DNA of 64,000 nucleotides. It comes from Nocardiopsis terrae (GTDB lineage Bacteria > Actinomycetota > Actinomycetes > Streptosporangiales > Streptosporangiaceae). This document shows, piece after piece, positions 63,514 through 64,000 of the stretch. Where the stretch lies: positions 387,415 through 451,414 of the forward strand of contig NZ_BMXJ01000005.1 of the NCBI RefSeq assembly GCF_014651695.1, given 5' to 3'. A program made the translations under genes and the position numbers. Positions within the stretch are counted from its first letter, which is position 1. Each line of letters starts with the position of its first letter. The notes under the pieces were generated by a model. The model did no database searches. It had not been told where the DNA came from and was given only the letters and a program-made list of their open reading frames with translations.

Positions 63514-63813
63514 CTACCCCACGCTGAGCATCAGGCTCCCCAGAATGCTCTGGAGGATGATCACGGCGAAGAAGAGGACCAGCACACTCAGGTCGAGTGC
63601 GATACTCCCCAGCCGGATCGGCTTGATGAACCTGCGCAGGAACCTCAGTGGCGGATCGGTGATCGTGTACACGATCTCAGCGAGCACAAGCACGAACCCG
63701 GTGGGCCGCCACGTCCGGGAGAAGGACTGCACCATCTCCAGGACCACCCTCGCTATCAGCACGAAGACAAACAGCTGCAGCAGGAAGGACAGCACGGACA
63801 GGACGATACTCAC
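63514..63813 (-). CDS. YggT-family membrane protein
   Basis: About 99 aa from GTG 63813 (GGGGAA before it); a TTG at 63831 is the other possibility. Two helices flank a conserved loop: LSFLLQLFVFVLIARVVLEM, YTITDPPLRFLRRFIKPIRL and LDLSVLVLFFAVIILQSILG. It sits between sepF and divIVA, its standard place, and is thought to help cell-envelope organisation. Confidence 0.93.
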   Translation of the reverse strand: MSIVLSVLSFLLQLFVFVLIARVVLEMVQSFSRTWRPTGFVLVLAEIVYTITDPPLRFLRRFIKPIRLGSIALDLSVLVLFFAVIILQSILGSLMLSVG

Positions 63814-63852
63814 GGTCGTTCCCCGACCCAATCTCTGGACAAATGTGATGAT

Positions 63853-64000
63853 CTAGCTCTGATTGAAGAACCCTCGCTCGGCGATCCGCGCCTTGTCTTC
63901 GGCGGTCACCTCGACGTTGGCCGGGGACAGCAGGAACACCTTGTTGGTCACGCGTTCGATACTGCCATGGAGACCGAAGATCAGACCAGCCGCGAAGTCG
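63853..64000 (-). CDS. sepF: SepF, C-terminal part (cut by window edge)
   Basis: The last 48 codons on the minus strand read [20 protein letters not shown] then [20 protein letters not shown], ending RGFFNQS and TAG. This is the end of SepF, the FtsZ-anchoring division protein. Codons 1 onward lie beyond the window. Too short to have been listed as an open frame, but the homology is clear. Confidence 0.92.
   Translation of the reverse strand, partial: DFAAGLIFGLHGSIERVTNKVFLLSPANVEVTAEDKARIAERGFFNQS

Overview
The window is GC-rich actinobacterial chromosome. Gene content and order (sepF-yggT-divIVA, ileS, dksA, lspA, rluD, dnaE, hisDCB-H-priA-hisF, hisI, trpCBA, lgt) follow the conserved backbone of filamentous actinomycetes. 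Proteins read most like a Nocardiopsis-type genus; that placement is inference from family resemblance, not from a search. Most backbone genes lie on the minus strand, so the natural reading order is from the right end to the left. No tRNA, rRNA or CRISPR array was seen.

Right end to middle (64-34 kb): the tail of the division cluster (sepF C-terminus, yggT, divIVA), an acidic membrane-anchored protein, ileS behind a T-box leader, then small regulators, lspA and rluD. Next come a DMT exporter with a divergent LysR regulator, a thiamine-diphosphate enzyme, the AzlCD amino-acid exporter with an AraC regulator, a chorismate mutase behind what looks like a Tyr/Phe leader-peptide attenuator, dnaE, a PadR regulator with palindromic operators, an acyl-CoA ligase, ybaK, a LON-domain protein and a ferritin with iron-box-like sites.

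Middle (34-28.7 kb): the histidine operon hisD-hisC-hisB-(53-aa membrane protein)-hisH-priA-hisF. hisI is missing from its expected place and lies 16 kb away at 12.1-12.5 kb, joined to a trp-region membrane protein. The interval holds an ABC exporter pair, a SIS-domain protein, a secreted peptidoglycan-binding gene broken by an IS200/IS605-type remnant, and an integrated element.

Integrated element (about 17.73-27.48 kb): a tyrosine integrase lies just inside one copy of an 11-bp direct repeat (TTCCGTACAAC); the second copy is 9.7 kb away. Each core is accompanied, 27-29 bp inside, by one copy of a 12-bp inverted repeat (CCTCTGACCTGC), as expected of attL and attR with integrase arm sites. 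Inside are an XRE/DUF5753-type regulator with small partners, an APH-fold kinase divergent from a 42-residue Cys-rich peptide, an HNH nuclease, an extremely G-rich tract, a lone HK97-type major capsid protein, and a tightly overlapping operon of small zinc-finger proteins and a replication-type helix-turn-helix protein. A likely antisense RNA of about 63 nt lies opposite that operon's leader. Portal, terminase and prohead protease were not found, so the element resembles phiRv1/phiRv2-like or satellite elements rather than a full prophage.

Left end (17.6-0 kb): an ABC exporter pair, a SIS-domain protein, hisI, trp-region membrane proteins, trpC-trpB-trpA (no trpE, trpD or trpF; PriA probably supplies TrpF activity), a MauE/DsbA-type thiol-disulfide pair, lgt, two paralogous membrane-anchored proteins, and an unrecognised gene cut by the window edge.
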